64,000 bases of DNA from Glycomyces lechevalierae (GTDB taxonomy: Bacteria > Actinomycetota > Actinomycetes > Mycobacteriales > Micromonosporaceae), in contig NZ_JAPZVQ010000001.1 in the NCBI RefSeq assembly GCF_027622945.1, positions 1 to 64,000 of the forward strand. The letters run 5' to 3'. The position numbers and the translations under genes were made by a program. Numbering within the stretch: position 1 is the first letter of the stretch; every line of letters begins with the position of its first letter. Under the pieces are notes generated by a model, which did no database searches, was not told where the DNA came from, and saw only the letters and a program-made list of their open reading frames with translations. Positions 43,509-52,834 of this stretch are shown here, piece by piece.

Positions 43509-43515
43509 GCTCATG

Positions 43516-44508
43516 CTAGGCGGCGGGGAGCTCGACGCCGGCGGCGTCGGCGAGGTCGGCGAGGACGAGGCGGGCGGCCTGGATGCCGATGCCGCTCATC
43601 CAGATCTCGTCGGCGACGTTGAAGACCTTGCCGTTCTTCACGGCCTCCATCTGCGCCCAGAGCGGGTTGTCCATGGCCGCTTCCTGCTCGGTCTTCTCCG
43701 GGTCGTCCGCGACCGTGACGAAGAGGAGGTCGGCGTCGGCGAGGTCGATCTGCTCGGGGCCGACCTCGAGGGCGAAGTCGTCCACGTCCTGCGACTCGGG
43801 GCGGGCGACGCCGACATCCTCGAGGATCACGCCGGAGAAGGTGGCCTTCTGGTAGAGGCGGGTCGGGCCGGCGACGAAGCGGACGATCGAGACCGTGGGC
43901 ATCTCGCCGTAGGCGGTCTCGATCGCGGCGCCGAGCTCGGCGGCCTGCGCCTCGTAGGACGAGAGGGCCTCGGCCGCTTCGTCCTCGAGGCCGAGCGCCT
44001 CGGCGTGGACCGCGAGGTTCTCCTTCCAGGCGACACCGGTGGTCTCGGTGAACACCGTCGGGGCGATCGCGGCGAGGTCCTCGTAGATCGCCTCGTGGCG
44101 GATCTTCGAGGAGAGGATCAGGTCCGGCGCGAGCTCGGCGATCTTCTCGAGGTCGGGCTCCTCCATCGGGCCGACGTCCACCGTGTCCTCCGTCATCGAC
44201 GCGAGGTACTCGGGGAACCCGCCGCCGCTCTTGAAGTGCGGCGCGACCGCGCCCACCGGCTCGATGCCGAGGAGCGTCACGTCGTCGAGCTCGCCGGAGT
44301 CGAGGACCACGACCCGCTCGGGCTGGGCCGGGATCTCGGTCTCGCCCATGGCGTGCGTGATCGTGCGCGGAAACGCACCGGTCGCGTCGGTCGCCTCTTC
44401 GGCGGCGTCACCGGTGGTGCCCGCCGCGCCGCAGGCGGCCGTAGCGGCCAGCGCGGCGGTCGCCAGCAGGGCCGCGGCGGCGCGCACGGCGCTCCTCGTG
44501 GACTTCAT
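43516..44508 (-). CDS. iron-siderophore ABC transporter, lipoprotein binding protein
   Basis: A 330-residue periplasmic-binding protein of the FecB/FhuD type. The N-terminus is a lipoprotein signal with the lipobox LAATAAC (Cys 26 from ATG 44508). The segment PERVVVLDSGELDDVTLLG opens the first lobe, and DLILSSKIRHEAIYEDLAAIAP the second half. It is the last gene of the iron operon, 44 bp after the ATPase gene. A TTG one codon upstream is an alternative start. The chelate bound is unknown. Confidence 0.9.
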   Translation of the reverse strand: MKSTRSAVRAAAALLATAALAATAACGAAGTTGDAAEEATDATGAFPRTITHAMGETEIPAQPERVVVLDSGELDDVTLLGIEPVGAVAPHFKSGGGFPEYLASMTEDTVDVGPMEEPDLEKIAELAPDLILSSKIRHEAIYEDLAAIAPTVFTETTGVAWKENLAVHAEALGLEDEAAEALSSYEAQAAELGAAIETAYGEMPTVSIVRFVAGPTRLYQKATFSGVILEDVGVARPESQDVDDFALEVGPEQIDLADADLLFVTVADDPEKTEQEAAMDNPLWAQMEAVKNGKVFNVADEIWMSGIGIQAARLVLADLADAAGVELPAA

Positions 44509-44552
44509 CAATGGGTTCCTTTCGGGTGCAGGGGGTGTCAGGCTTGCGAGGA

Positions 44553-45362
44553 TCAGGGGCGGCGGTGCCGGGCGCTCGCGCGCGGAACCACCAGCGGGGT
44601 GCCGGTCTCGGGATCGGGGACGACGCGGCAGGGGACGCCGAAGACGTCTTCGACGAGCTCGGCGGTGAGCACGTCGGCGGGCGGTCCGACCGCGGCGGGG
44701 GCGCCGTCGCGCATGACCACGAGGTGGTCGGCGTAGCGGGCGGCCTGGCCGAGGTCGTGGAGGACCATCACGACGGTGCGGTCCGCAGTGGCGTTGAGTT
44801 CGGAGACGAGGTCGAGCACGTCGAGCTGGTGGCGCAGGTCGAGGAAGGTCGTCGGTTCGTCGAGCAGGAGCAGCGGCGTGTCCTGGGCGAGGGCGAGCGC
44901 GATCCAGGCGCGCTGGCGCTGGCCGCCGGAAAGGTGGTCGACGGGGAGGTCGCGGAGTGCGGCGGTGCCGGTGCGCACCAAGGCGGTCTCGACGGCGGCG
45001 CTGTCGGCTGCGGACCAGGGGCGCAGGGCGCGCTGGTGGGGGTAGCGGCCGAGGCGGACGAGCGCTTCGACGCTGATGCCTTCGGGCGCGACGGGCTGCT
45101 GCGGGAGGAGGCCGAGGCGGCGGGCGAGGGCGCGGGCGCTCATGCGGTGGACGTCGTCGCCGTCGATGGCCACCGTGCCGGCTGCGGGGGCGATGAGGCG
45201 GGCGAGGCCGCGCAGGAGGGTGGACTTGCCGCAGGCGTTGGGTCCGACGATGGCGGTGACGCGGCCGCCGGGGAGGGTGAGGTCGAGGTCCGCGACGATG
45301 GTGTGGCGGCCGTAGCCGATGCGGAGGTTCTCGGCGGTGATGGCGTTGGGGGCGTTCGTCAT
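44553..45362 (-). CDS. iron-siderophore ABC transporter, ATP-binding protein
   Basis: A 269-residue FecE/FepC-type ATPase. Walker A is GPNACGKST, Q-loop follows at LGLLPQQPVAPEGISV, the signature is LSGGQRQRAWIALALAQD and Walker B is LLLLDEPTTFLD. It overlaps the permease gene start-stop by 4 bp, so it is coupled to it. Part of the operon permease-permease-ATPase-binding protein. Confidence 0.93.
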   Translation of the reverse strand: MTNAPNAITAENLRIGYGRHTIVADLDLTLPGGRVTAIVGPNACGKSTLLRGLARLIAPAAGTVAIDGDDVHRMSARALARRLGLLPQQPVAPEGISVEALVRLGRYPHQRALRPWSAADSAAVETALVRTGTAALRDLPVDHLSGGQRQRAWIALALAQDTPLLLLDEPTTFLDLRHQLDVLDLVSELNATADRTVVMVLHDLGQAARYADHLVVMRDGAPAAVGPPADVLTAELVEDVFGVPCRVVPDPETGTPLVVPRASARHRRP

Positions 45363-46591
45363 CGGGCGGTCCTCGGGTCGGGTCGGTTCTGGCGGGCCAT
45401 GAGCGCGAGCAGGAACGGCGCGCCGAGAGTGGCGGTGACGACGCCGACGGGCAGGCCGTCGAGCGGCAGGGCGTGCTGGGCGACGAGGTCGGCGGTGAGG
45501 AGCAGGAGTGCTCCGGCGAGGGCGTTCAGGGCGAGGGTGCCGGGGGTCGGGGGTCCGGCGAGGCGGTGGACGAGGTGCGGGACGGCGAGCGCGACGAAGC
45601 CGACGGGGCCGGTGAGCGCGACCGCGAGCGAGGCGAGGACGACGGCGACCGCGAGGAGTTGGAGGCGGGCGGGGCCGGGCCGGACGCCGAGGGCGCCGGC
45701 GGCGTCGTCGCCGAGGTCGAGGACGGCGGCGCGGCGGTGGAGCGCGAACGCTGCTGTGAGGGCGGCGGTCATGGTGACCGCGCCGATGATCGTCTCGTTC
45801 CAGTTGCGGCCGTAGAGGGAGCCGGTGGTCCAGTGCAGCGCGGAGGAGGCGAGCTCGGCGGGGAAGCGGACGATGAAGAGGTTCACAGCGGCGGTGAGGC
45901 CGGCCTGGACGGCGAGGCCGACGAGGACGAGGCGGGTCGGGCTGATGCCGCCTTTCAGTCTCGGCGCTGCTTGCGAGCCGTCAATTTGCACTGCGAGGAG
46001 CCCGAGAACGGTTGCGGCGCAGAGGCCTCCGCCGAGAGCGGCGACCGGGGTGAGCGGCGCGGCGAGGCCGAGGGCCACGGCGGCGGTCGCGCCGAGGGAC
46101 GCGCCGCCGGTGATGCCGACGACGTCGGGGCTGGCGAGCGGGTTGCGGGCCACGCGCTGCAGGACCGCGCCGGCGACGGCGAGCCCGGCTCCGGCGATCA
46201 CCGCGCTGAGGACGCGCGGGGTGCGGAAGCGGCCCACGAGGAGCACGTCGCCGCGATCGCCGGTGCCGAAGAACAGCGCGTTGAGGGCGCGAGCGGGGCT
46301 GAGGTCGTTCTCGCCCAGGCAGATCCCGGCGAGCATCGCGGCGGCGAGGAGCGCGAGCCCGGCGAGGGCGAGGAGCGCGACGCGGCGGCGCTGGCGGGCG
46401 ATGGCGCTGACGCGGTGCACGGGAGCGGTTGCGTGGCCGGACCTTGCCGTGTTCGGCGCGAGTGCGGCGGGCGAAGTCCGAGGGCGGGCGAGCGGGCGCG
46501 ATCCGATCGGCGAGGGCCGTCGGTGCGGCTTCGTTCGCTCCGCGGCGGCGTCAGCGGGTTCGACGTCGGATTCGGGCCGGGTCTCGCTCAT
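45359..46591 (-). CDS. iron-siderophore ABC transporter permease 2
   Basis: A 410-residue FecCD-type permease with about nine or ten hydrophobic helices. A long hydrophilic N-terminal tail (~70 residues, rich in Arg and Pro) precedes the first helix, longer than usual. The conserved segment LLVGRFRTPRVLSAVIAGAGLAVAGAV and PLASPDVVGITGGASLGA are family hallmarks. Overlaps the next two genes by 4 bp on each side. Confidence 0.92.
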   Translation of the reverse strand: MSETRPESDVEPADAAAERTKPHRRPSPIGSRPLARPRTSPAALAPNTARSGHATAPVHRVSAIARQRRRVALLALAGLALLAAAMLAGICLGENDLSPARALNALFFGTGDRGDVLLVGRFRTPRVLSAVIAGAGLAVAGAVLQRVARNPLASPDVVGITGGASLGATAAVALGLAAPLTPVAALGGGLCAATVLGLLAVQIDGSQAAPRLKGGISPTRLVLVGLAVQAGLTAAVNLFIVRFPAELASSALHWTTGSLYGRNWNETIIGAVTMTAALTAAFALHRRAAVLDLGDDAAGALGVRPGPARLQLLAVAVVLASLAVALTGPVGFVALAVPHLVHRLAGPPTPGTLALNALAGALLLLTADLVAQHALPLDGLPVGVVTATLGAPFLLALMARQNRPDPRTAR

Positions 46592-47613
46592 CGGGCGGCC
46601 TTCCTGGCGAGGACGGCGAGGAGGGGCGCGCCGAGGAAGGCGGTGATGATGCCGACTTCGATCTCGGTGGGGCGCAGGAGCATCCGGCCGAGGACGTCGG
46701 CGGCGAGCAGGAGGACCGGGCCGCCGATGAGGCAGCCGGGCAGGAGGAGGCGGTGGTCGGGGCCGATGACGGCGCGCACGAGGTGGGGCGCGGCGAGGCC
46801 GATGAAGGCGATGGGTCCGGCGACGGCGACGGCGGAGGCGGCGAGGAGGACCACGGCGACGCCGCCGAGGAGCCGGGTGCGGGCGACGGGGACGCCGAGG
46901 GCGGCGGCGGTCTCGTCCCCGAGGCTGAGGGCGTTCAGTGCGGGGGCGACGAAGAACGCGAGGAGCGCACCGGCGAGGAGCGGGGCGGCGACCGGGGCGA
47001 GCATGTCGAGGCCGCGGCTCGCGAGCGAGCCGACGAGCCAGAAGCGGGCCTCGTCGAGGGTCTGCTCAGAGGTGAGGAGGACCGCGGAGGTCCAGGCGGC
47101 GAGGACCGAGGCGAGGACGGTGCCGCTGAGCGCCAAGCGGACCGGGTCGAGGTCCCCCGCGCCGCGGGCTAGGGCGAAGACCGCGACGGCCGCGAGCGCG
47201 GCTCCGGCGAGGGCGAAGGGCAGGAACTCGGCGGGGCGGGTGAGGCCGAGAAGGTGGATGGCGGTGACGACGGCCAGTGCCGCGCCGGCGTTGACGCCGA
47301 GGGTGGTGGGCGAGGCGAGGGGGTTGCGGGTGACGCCTTGGCAGACGGCGCCTGCGAGGCCGAGGGCGGCGCCCACGACGAGGCCGATCACGGTGCGGGG
47401 CAGGCGGATGCCGGTGACGGCGAGGGCGTCGCGGCTCGTGTCGTGGCCGAGGAGGGCGTCGACGACGGTGGGGAGGGGCACGGGGCGGGTGCCGAGGGCG
47501 AGGCTGAGGGCGACGCAGACGGCAAGGGCCGCAAGGCCGACGGCGAGCACCGCCGTGGCTCGCGCCGGGGTGCGGCGGCGGGTCGCGGCGGTGGTCGGGA
47601 GGGCGTCGGGCAC
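46588..47613 (-). CDS. iron-siderophore ABC transporter permease 1
   Basis: A 341-residue FecCD-type permease and the first gene of the operon. It contains GIRLPRTVIGLVVGAALGLAGAVCQG and NPLASPTTLGVNAGAAL, the same motif pair as in permease 2. GTG 47613 lies just 10 bp from the iron box; a TAATCT six nt before it may be the -10, suggesting a leaderless transcript. Overlaps permease 2 by 4 bp. Confidence 0.92.
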   Translation of the reverse strand: MPDALPTTAATRRRTPARATAVLAVGLAALAVCVALSLALGTRPVPLPTVVDALLGHDTSRDALAVTGIRLPRTVIGLVVGAALGLAGAVCQGVTRNPLASPTTLGVNAGAALAVVTAIHLLGLTRPAEFLPFALAGAALAAVAVFALARGAGDLDPVRLALSGTVLASVLAAWTSAVLLTSEQTLDEARFWLVGSLASRGLDMLAPVAAPLLAGALLAFFVAPALNALSLGDETAAALGVPVARTRLLGGVAVVLLAASAVAVAGPIAFIGLAAPHLVRAVIGPDHRLLLPGCLIGGPVLLLAADVLGRMLLRPTEIEVGIITAFLGAPLLAVLARKAAR

Positions 47614-47622
47614 GGGAGCAGA

Positions 47623-47641
47623 TTAGGTAAGGCATACCTAA
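47623..47641. promoter_or_regulatory. IdeR/DmdR-type iron box
   Basis: TTAGGTAAGGCATACCTAA is a 19-bp near-palindrome matching the DtxR/IdeR/DmdR consensus (TTAGGTTAGGCTAACCTAA). It lies 10 bp upstream of the first permease GTG and overlaps the probable -10, so iron-replete repression of the uptake operon is expected. Confidence 0.9.
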
Positions 47642-47718
47642 TGGCTAGCGCGCACTACTGGGGAACGTGTCCCTCCGCACAGGAACTTGAAATTTCAAGT
47701 CAACCGGGTTATGCGGGG

Positions 47719-48021
47719 TCAGTCGTGCCAGCGGCGGCCGAAGCCCGAGAAGAGCCCGCCGATCGCCAGGTAGACCAGGGCCGCGATGCCGTAGTTCACG
47801 ACGGCGCGGACCTTCGGGTCCTCGATGCCGGTGAACATGTCGCGGAACAGCCAGGAGAACCAGTTGGCGAGATCGGCCATGAAGTTCACCAGCGGGTTGT
47901 GCGGGTTGGCCTCGAGGAGGACGAATCCCAAGTGCAGCAGGATGATCAGCGCGATCGCGCCGAACACCGCGGTGATGACGTGCACGATGAGAGGGTTGTA
48001 GCGCGTGACGACGTGTGCCAT
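47719..48021 (-). CDS. conserved small membrane protein
   Basis: A 100-residue protein with three hydrophobic stretches (LIVHVITAVFGAIALIILLHL, FSWLFRDMFTG region, and YGIAALVYLAIGGLF). ATG 48021 follows GGAG. Similar actinobacterial proteins are hypothetical, and I cannot name a function. It lies on the same strand as, and upstream of, the iron box, 77 bp away, and diverges from the ABC heterodimer. Confidence 0.7.
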   Translation of the reverse strand: MAHVVTRYNPLIVHVITAVFGAIALIILLHLGFVLLEANPHNPLVNFMADLANWFSWLFRDMFTGIEDPKVRAVVNYGIAALVYLAIGGLFSGFGRRWHD

Positions 48022-48175
48022 GTCGGCTCCGTTCACTCAGTTGTCCGTCGTTCTTGGACACCCGGGTTCCCCGCTCGCAAGCGGCGCAAACGGGACCGTC
48101 CGGAACTGGCACAGCCGGGAATGCGACAGTTTAAGCGGTTTCTGGAAAACCGGTCGGCCGGTAAGCTTGGGACCC

Positions 48176-49855
48176 ATGCCCTCCAGACCAAGGCCGCCGG
48201 AGACGGCACGGCCGCACACCCCGCTGCGCTTCCTCGCCGATCTCGCCCGCCGCCACGCCGGCCGCATCGCGCTGGGATCGCTGTTCTACCTCATCGCGGG
48301 CAGCGCCTCGATGGGCGGACTGTGGATGCTCAGCCGGATCATCGACGACGGACTCATCGCCCGCGACGGCCGCGCCCTCGCACTCTGGTTGGGGCTCATG
48401 GCCCTCGCGGTCACGGCGCAGGCCTCGTTCTGGGTGCTCGGCTTCCGGCAGTTCAACACCGCGGACGCCTCGAGCCAGCGGATCATCGTGCGGCGCCTCG
48501 CCGACCACCTCAACGAGGCCGGGACCGGCGTGCGCGGCCGCGTCTCCGCCGGCGAGCTGGTGAACCTGCCCAGCGAGGACATGCGCAAGGCGGCGCACAC
48601 GGTCACCGAGCTCGGGTTCCTCGTCAACAACCTCGCCATGTTCCTCATCGGCGCGATCCTGGTGTGGACGATCCATCCGCTCCTGGGCGGCATCGTGATC
48701 GCCGGGAGCGTCGTCACCGGCCTCGTCGCCGGGCCGCTTCTCAAGAGCCTCCAACGGCGCCAGTCGGACTACCGGGACATGGTCGGCGGGCTCACCGCGC
48801 AGGCGGCCGACATCGTCGGCGGGCTGCGGGTCCTGCGCGGCATCGGCGGGGACCTGCTGTTCACCGCGCGGTACCGGGAGCAGTCGACCGCACTGCGCGA
48901 ACGCGGGTACGCGGTGGCGAACTCCAGCTCGTGGATCCACGCGCTGCGCAACTCGATCCCCATCGTCTTCGTCGCCGTCATCACCTGGGCCGGCGCGCTC
49001 CTCGCCGTGGACGGCTCGCTCAGCATCGGCGGCCTCGCCTCCGCGTTCAGCTTCGCGACCATCTTCATCGCGATCTCCGGCAACTTCATCATCTCCGCGA
49101 ACTACCTGGTGGCGAGCTGGGTCGCGGCCGGACGCCTCACCCGCTTCCTCGCCGTCTCGACCGATGTGGACGACCAGGGGACGCTGCGAAGCGGCGGCGG
49201 CGAGCTCACCGACCCCGACTCCGGCCTCACGGTGCCCGACACCGGGCTCACCGTCCTCGTCACCGCCGAGACCGCCCCCGCGGCCGAAGCCTGCGAGCGC
49301 CTCGCCCGGTACCGGGACTCCGAGGCGATCTGGGGCGCGAAACCACTGGAGGCGTACGCCCTCGCGGAGGTCCGCGAACGGATCATGCTCCTCACCGACG
49401 AGGACTACCTCTTCGAAGCCTCACTCGGAGAGACGCTGCGGGTCGGGCCCGATGCGGCCTCGGCCGCGATCGAGACCGCCTGCGCCGCAGACGTGTACAC
49501 GGGCCTCGGCGCCTCCTTCGACGGGCGCATCGCCGAAGGCGGACGCAACCTCTCGGGCGGACAGCGCCAGCGACTCCGCCTCGCCCGCGCCCTCGCCGCC
49601 GAACCGCAGACCCTCCTCGCGGTCGAACCGACCTCGGCCGTGGACTCCCACACCGAATCGCTCATCGCCACCCGCGTGGCCTCCGCCCGCGCGTCGCAGT
49701 CGACGCTGGTGGTGACCGCGTCGCCGCTGTGGCTCGTCCACGCCGACCGCGTCGTGTGGATGGTCGAGGGCAAAGTGCACGCCACCGGCACGCACGCCGA
49801 ACTCCTGGCCGAACCCGCATACCGCAAGCTCGCGTCCCACGAGGAGTCCGCATGA
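48176..49855 (+). CDS. ABC exporter half-transporter with degenerate Walker motifs
   Basis: A 559-residue protein: six transmembrane helices (~30-310) and a C-terminal ATPase domain. The signature LSGGQRQRLRLARALAAEP is intact, but Walker A is lost (LTVLVTAETAPAAEACERL instead of GxxGxGKST) and Walker B lacks its acidic residues (TLLAVEPTSAVD). The subunit therefore cannot hydrolyse ATP alone. It is followed, with a 4-bp overlap (ATGA), by the partner subunit whose defects are complementary. The substrate is unknown; the adjacent iron operon makes siderophore or peptide export possible. Confidence 0.88.
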   Translation: MPSRPRPPETARPHTPLRFLADLARRHAGRIALGSLFYLIAGSASMGGLWMLSRIIDDGLIARDGRALALWLGLMALAVTAQASFWVLGFRQFNTADASSQRIIVRRLADHLNEAGTGVRGRVSAGELVNLPSEDMRKAAHTVTELGFLVNNLAMFLIGAILVWTIHPLLGGIVIAGSVVTGLVAGPLLKSLQRRQSDYRDMVGGLTAQAADIVGGLRVLRGIGGDLLFTARYREQSTALRERGYAVANSSSWIHALRNSIPIVFVAVITWAGALLAVDGSLSIGGLASAFSFATIFIAISGNFIISANYLVASWVAAGRLTRFLAVSTDVDDQGTLRSGGGELTDPDSGLTVPDTGLTVLVTAETAPAAEACERLARYRDSEAIWGAKPLEAYALAEVRERIMLLTDEDYLFEASLGETLRVGPDAASAAIETACAADVYTGLGASFDGRIAEGGRNLSGGQRQRLRLARALAAEPQTLLAVEPTSAVDSHTESLIATRVASARASQSTLVVTASPLWLVHADRVVWMVEGKVHATGTHAELLAEPAYRKLASHEESA

Positions 49856-51528
49856 GCGCCACCGACACCCGCGCGCGCCTGCCGATCGCGAACCCCGCGC
49901 AGGTCCGGCGGGCCTTCCTCGACCTGCTCGCCGCCGACAAGGGACCGGCCGCGCAGGTCCTCGTCATGTACACGCTCGCGGCCGGATTCAGCGTCGCCAT
50001 CCCCGTCCTGCTCGGACGCGTGGTCGACGGGATCGGCGCGGGCTGGGGCGCGGCCGACGTCAACCTCGTGTGCGGCGTCATCCTCGGGTGCGTGGCCCTC
50101 CAGTTCGTGCTCAGCCGCCTCGGCCGGCTCGCCGGATACCGCTTCGGCGAACGCGCCGCGGCACGCCTGCGCGAGGACGTCGTGGCCCGCGTGCTCGGGC
50201 TGCCGCTCGACCGCGTCGAACAGGCCGGCCGCGGCGACCTCGGCACCCGCACGGCCGCCGACGTCAACATCGTCGCGGACCTCCTGCGCGACAACGGACC
50301 CACGATCGTCACCTCCCTCATCGAGGTGCTGGTGCTGTACATCGCGCTGTTCGTGGTCGACCCGCTGCTGGGCCTCGTCGCGCTCCTGACCCTGCCGCCG
50401 CTGCTGCTCGCGGCGCGCCGGTACCTCCGGCAGGCGAACCGGGTGTTCACCCAGCAGCGCGCGGCCATGAGCGAAGCCGCCGAGACGCTCGCCGCCTCCG
50501 GGAGCGGGGCACGCACCGTCGCCGCGCTCGCCATGCAGGAGGAGCGGCGCGGACTCGGCTACGCGCGCGCCGAGACCCTGTTCGGACGCTTCAAGCGGCT
50601 CATTCGGCTGCAGGTCGAGTTCTTCTTCTTCCTGCTCTGGTTCAACCGGATCCAGTTGCTACTCACCGTGGTCGCCGCCGCGTTCTGGTACTTCCAAGGC
50701 GCCCTGAGCATCGGCACGGCCGTCGCCGCGATCACCGTCGTCGTGCGCATCGCCAACCCCACCAACGGGGTCATGATCCACCTCAGCGACTTCCAGCAGG
50801 GAGCGGCCGCGCTGGCGCGCATCGCGGGCGTGCGGCTCGTCGAATCGCCCTCCCGCGAAGCCGTCCCGGACGGCAACGACCTGCGACTCGACGCCGTCAC
50901 CTTCGGGTACGGCGACGGACCTGACGTGCTCCACGGGCTGAGTCTGCACCCGCGCGAAAGCGAACGACTGGTCGTGGTCGGGCCCTCGGGCGCCGGGAAG
51001 TCGACCATCGCGCGGCTGCTCGCCGGGATCGACCGGCCGCGGACCGGGACGGCCACACTCGGCGGCGTCCCGGTGTGCGACATCGCCGTCGAGAACCTGC
51101 GGCGCCGGGTCGTGCTCGTGACCCAGGAGCACTACGTCTTCACCGCCACGCTGCGAGAGAACCTGATCCTCGCCGCCCCGGACGCCGACGACGCGCGGCT
51201 GGTCGACGCGCTGCGGCGCGTCGACGCGGGCTGGGCCGTCGCGGCCGGGCTCGACGCCATGCTCGGACCCGAGCACCGCCAGCTCACCACGGCAGAGGCC
51301 CAGCAGATCGCGCTCGCGCGCGTCGTCATCGCCGACCCGCCGATCGTCATCCTCGACGAGGCCACGGCCGGGATCGACCCGGCGAGCGCGGGCAATGTGG
51401 AGGTCGCGCTGGCGGCCGCCCTCGCGGGCCGCACTGTCATCGCCATCGCGCACCAGTTGCAGGCGGCGGCCTCGGCGCCGGATCGCGGTGGTCGAGGACG
51501 GTCGCATCGTCGAGCAGGGCCCGCATGA
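49852..51528 (+). CDS. ABC exporter half-transporter, partner subunit, 3' frameshift
   Basis: A six-helix ABC half-transporter with intact Walker A (GPSGAGKST) and Walker B (PIVILDEATAGID) but a degenerate signature (LTTAEAQQIALARVV). The H-loop (IAIAHQLQ) is present. Just after it, near 51470-51480, the frame shifts: the expected end RIAVVEDGRIVEQGPHDALL ... continues in another frame to a stop at 51589, while this frame ends at 51528 with unrelated residues. An extra or missing base is needed to restore it, so either a real mutation or an error in the sequence. Confidence 0.85.
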   Translation: MSATDTRARLPIANPAQVRRAFLDLLAADKGPAAQVLVMYTLAAGFSVAIPVLLGRVVDGIGAGWGAADVNLVCGVILGCVALQFVLSRLGRLAGYRFGERAAARLREDVVARVLGLPLDRVEQAGRGDLGTRTAADVNIVADLLRDNGPTIVTSLIEVLVLYIALFVVDPLLGLVALLTLPPLLLAARRYLRQANRVFTQQRAAMSEAAETLAASGSGARTVAALAMQEERRGLGYARAETLFGRFKRLIRLQVEFFFFLLWFNRIQLLLTVVAAAFWYFQGALSIGTAVAAITVVVRIANPTNGVMIHLSDFQQGAAALARIAGVRLVESPSREAVPDGNDLRLDAVTFGYGDGPDVLHGLSLHPRESERLVVVGPSGAGKSTIARLLAGIDRPRTGTATLGGVPVCDIAVENLRRRVVLVTQEHYVFTATLRENLILAAPDADDARLVDALRRVDAGWAVAAGLDAMLGPEHRQLTTAEAQQIALARVVIADPPIVILDEATAGIDPASAGNVEVALAAALAGRTVIAIAHQLQAAASAPDRGGRGRSHRRAGPA

Positions 51529-51631
51529 CGCGCTCCTCGCGGCGGGCGGGGTGTACGCGGGCCTCTGGCACGCCTGGCAGGGCGACTGATTCGGGTTGCC
51601 CGGCGGCGATGTCGGGCGTTAGGGTCCGAGG

Positions 51632-52261
51632 ATGTCGAGAACCCTTGTCACCGGCGCCGATGTCCAACGCGCCGTAGCGATCACCGCCGAGGCGTTGCGT
51701 CCTGCACCGGCTGAGTCCTGGGAGGCGCAGGCCGGGCCGATGGAGTGCTCGTGCTGGGACGCCTTGGAGCACTTGAACAACGGCGTCTTCTCGTACGCGC
51801 TGCGGCTCGCGCCGCCCGTGCCGTACCTGGAGGGGCGGCCGACGATCTTGTGGGACCGGCCGGGCGCGCTGGCGCGACCGCTCGTGACGGACCGGGAGGC
51901 CGGGCCGGAGGCGGCGATCGAGGTGCTGCTCATGGTCGGAGGCCTGGTGGCGGCGGTGGTCGACAGTAAGCCGGCGACGGCGCGATCCTGGCACATCTGG
52001 GGCACCGCCGACCCGGAGGGCTTCGCGGCGATGGGTGTGGTTGAGACCTTGGCACATGCCTTCGACCTCACGCAGGGGCTGCGGATCGAGTTCGAGGCCC
52101 CGGCGGATCTGGTGGCTCCGGCGCTGGCGCGGCTGTTTCCCGAGGCGCCCGCGGACACTGACCCTTGGCCGACGCTGCTTTGGGCCACGGGACGCGGTGA
52201 GCTCGAGGGGTTCGGGAGGCGGGGACCGGATTGGACTTGGCACGCCGCGCCGATTGAGTAG
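51632..52261 (+). CDS. DinB/maleylpyruvate isomerase-type metal-binding protein
   Basis: A 209-residue four-helix-bundle protein of the TIGR03086/mycothiol-dependent maleylpyruvate isomerase N-terminal type. The metal histidines appear in DALEHLNNG (His 47) and ETLAHAFDLTQGL. Such proteins use mycothiol or metal in unknown thiol-dependent reactions, consistent with mshC in this window. It reads plus, 42 bp past the ABC gene end, and is followed directly by non-coding cassette B. Confidence 0.82.
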   Translation: MSRTLVTGADVQRAVAITAEALRPAPAESWEAQAGPMECSCWDALEHLNNGVFSYALRLAPPVPYLEGRPTILWDRPGALARPLVTDREAGPEAAIEVLLMVGGLVAAVVDSKPATARSWHIWGTADPEGFAAMGVVETLAHAFDLTQGLRIEFEAPADLVAPALARLFPEAPADTDPWPTLLWATGRGELEGFGRRGPDWTWHAAPIE

Positions 52262-52303
52262 CAGCGGCGGCGGGTGGTCGATCGGTTCTGCTTCAAGCGA
52301 TCA

Positions 52304-52834
52304 GCGACGGTGGGGTGGGTTGGGGGTTCCATTCCGGGTGGCGGGTTTGGTGTGGGCGGCGGGCGACACACCCGACCGCGGGGGCCGGGCGTCGGCTTTT
52401 CCCTTGGGGCGCAGGTGGACTGGGGCGGAACGTGAGGGTCTTGTACCCCTGTGGGTGATGACAGCCGGGTGCTGTTCGAGGGATGATTGATGTACGCACA
52501 GGGATACGGAAAACGTACAGGTGTCGAGTAGGTGCAAGCAGACTACGCCAAGCCTCTGGCCGAAACGCAAACCAGACCGATTCCGAGCCTCGTCAGCTCA
52601 ATCTCTTCGTGCTATCGGGTTCCACAGCGGACCACGGCCCTTTCAAAGGGGGCGTGCTGGGTGGGAGATCGTTGGTCGGGATCACCTCGACCGCGGCAGT
52701 GTCCAGAACGAGGCACACATGAGTAAGACCCGCTGTTGCGAATGGCAATGCCAGATCGGGCATTAGAGGACCCGACTCGGCACAGCCGCCCGCACGGCAA
52801 GAACATCTCCCGCACGCGCACCTGCTTGGTGCGC
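52304..52834 (+). ncRNA. candidate structured non-coding element, copy B, conserved block
   Basis: Highly similar to 24414-24961. It has the same hairpins: GGGT/ACCC (52436-52448), TGTACG/CGTACA (52491-52519), AATGCC/GGCATT (52747-52764) and GCGCACC/GGTGCGC (52816-52834), the last one base pair longer than in copy A with a different loop. Indels relative to copy A (2 nt near position 52570 and 1 nt near 52645) break a shared reading frame. Strand inferred as for copy A. Confidence 0.55.
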
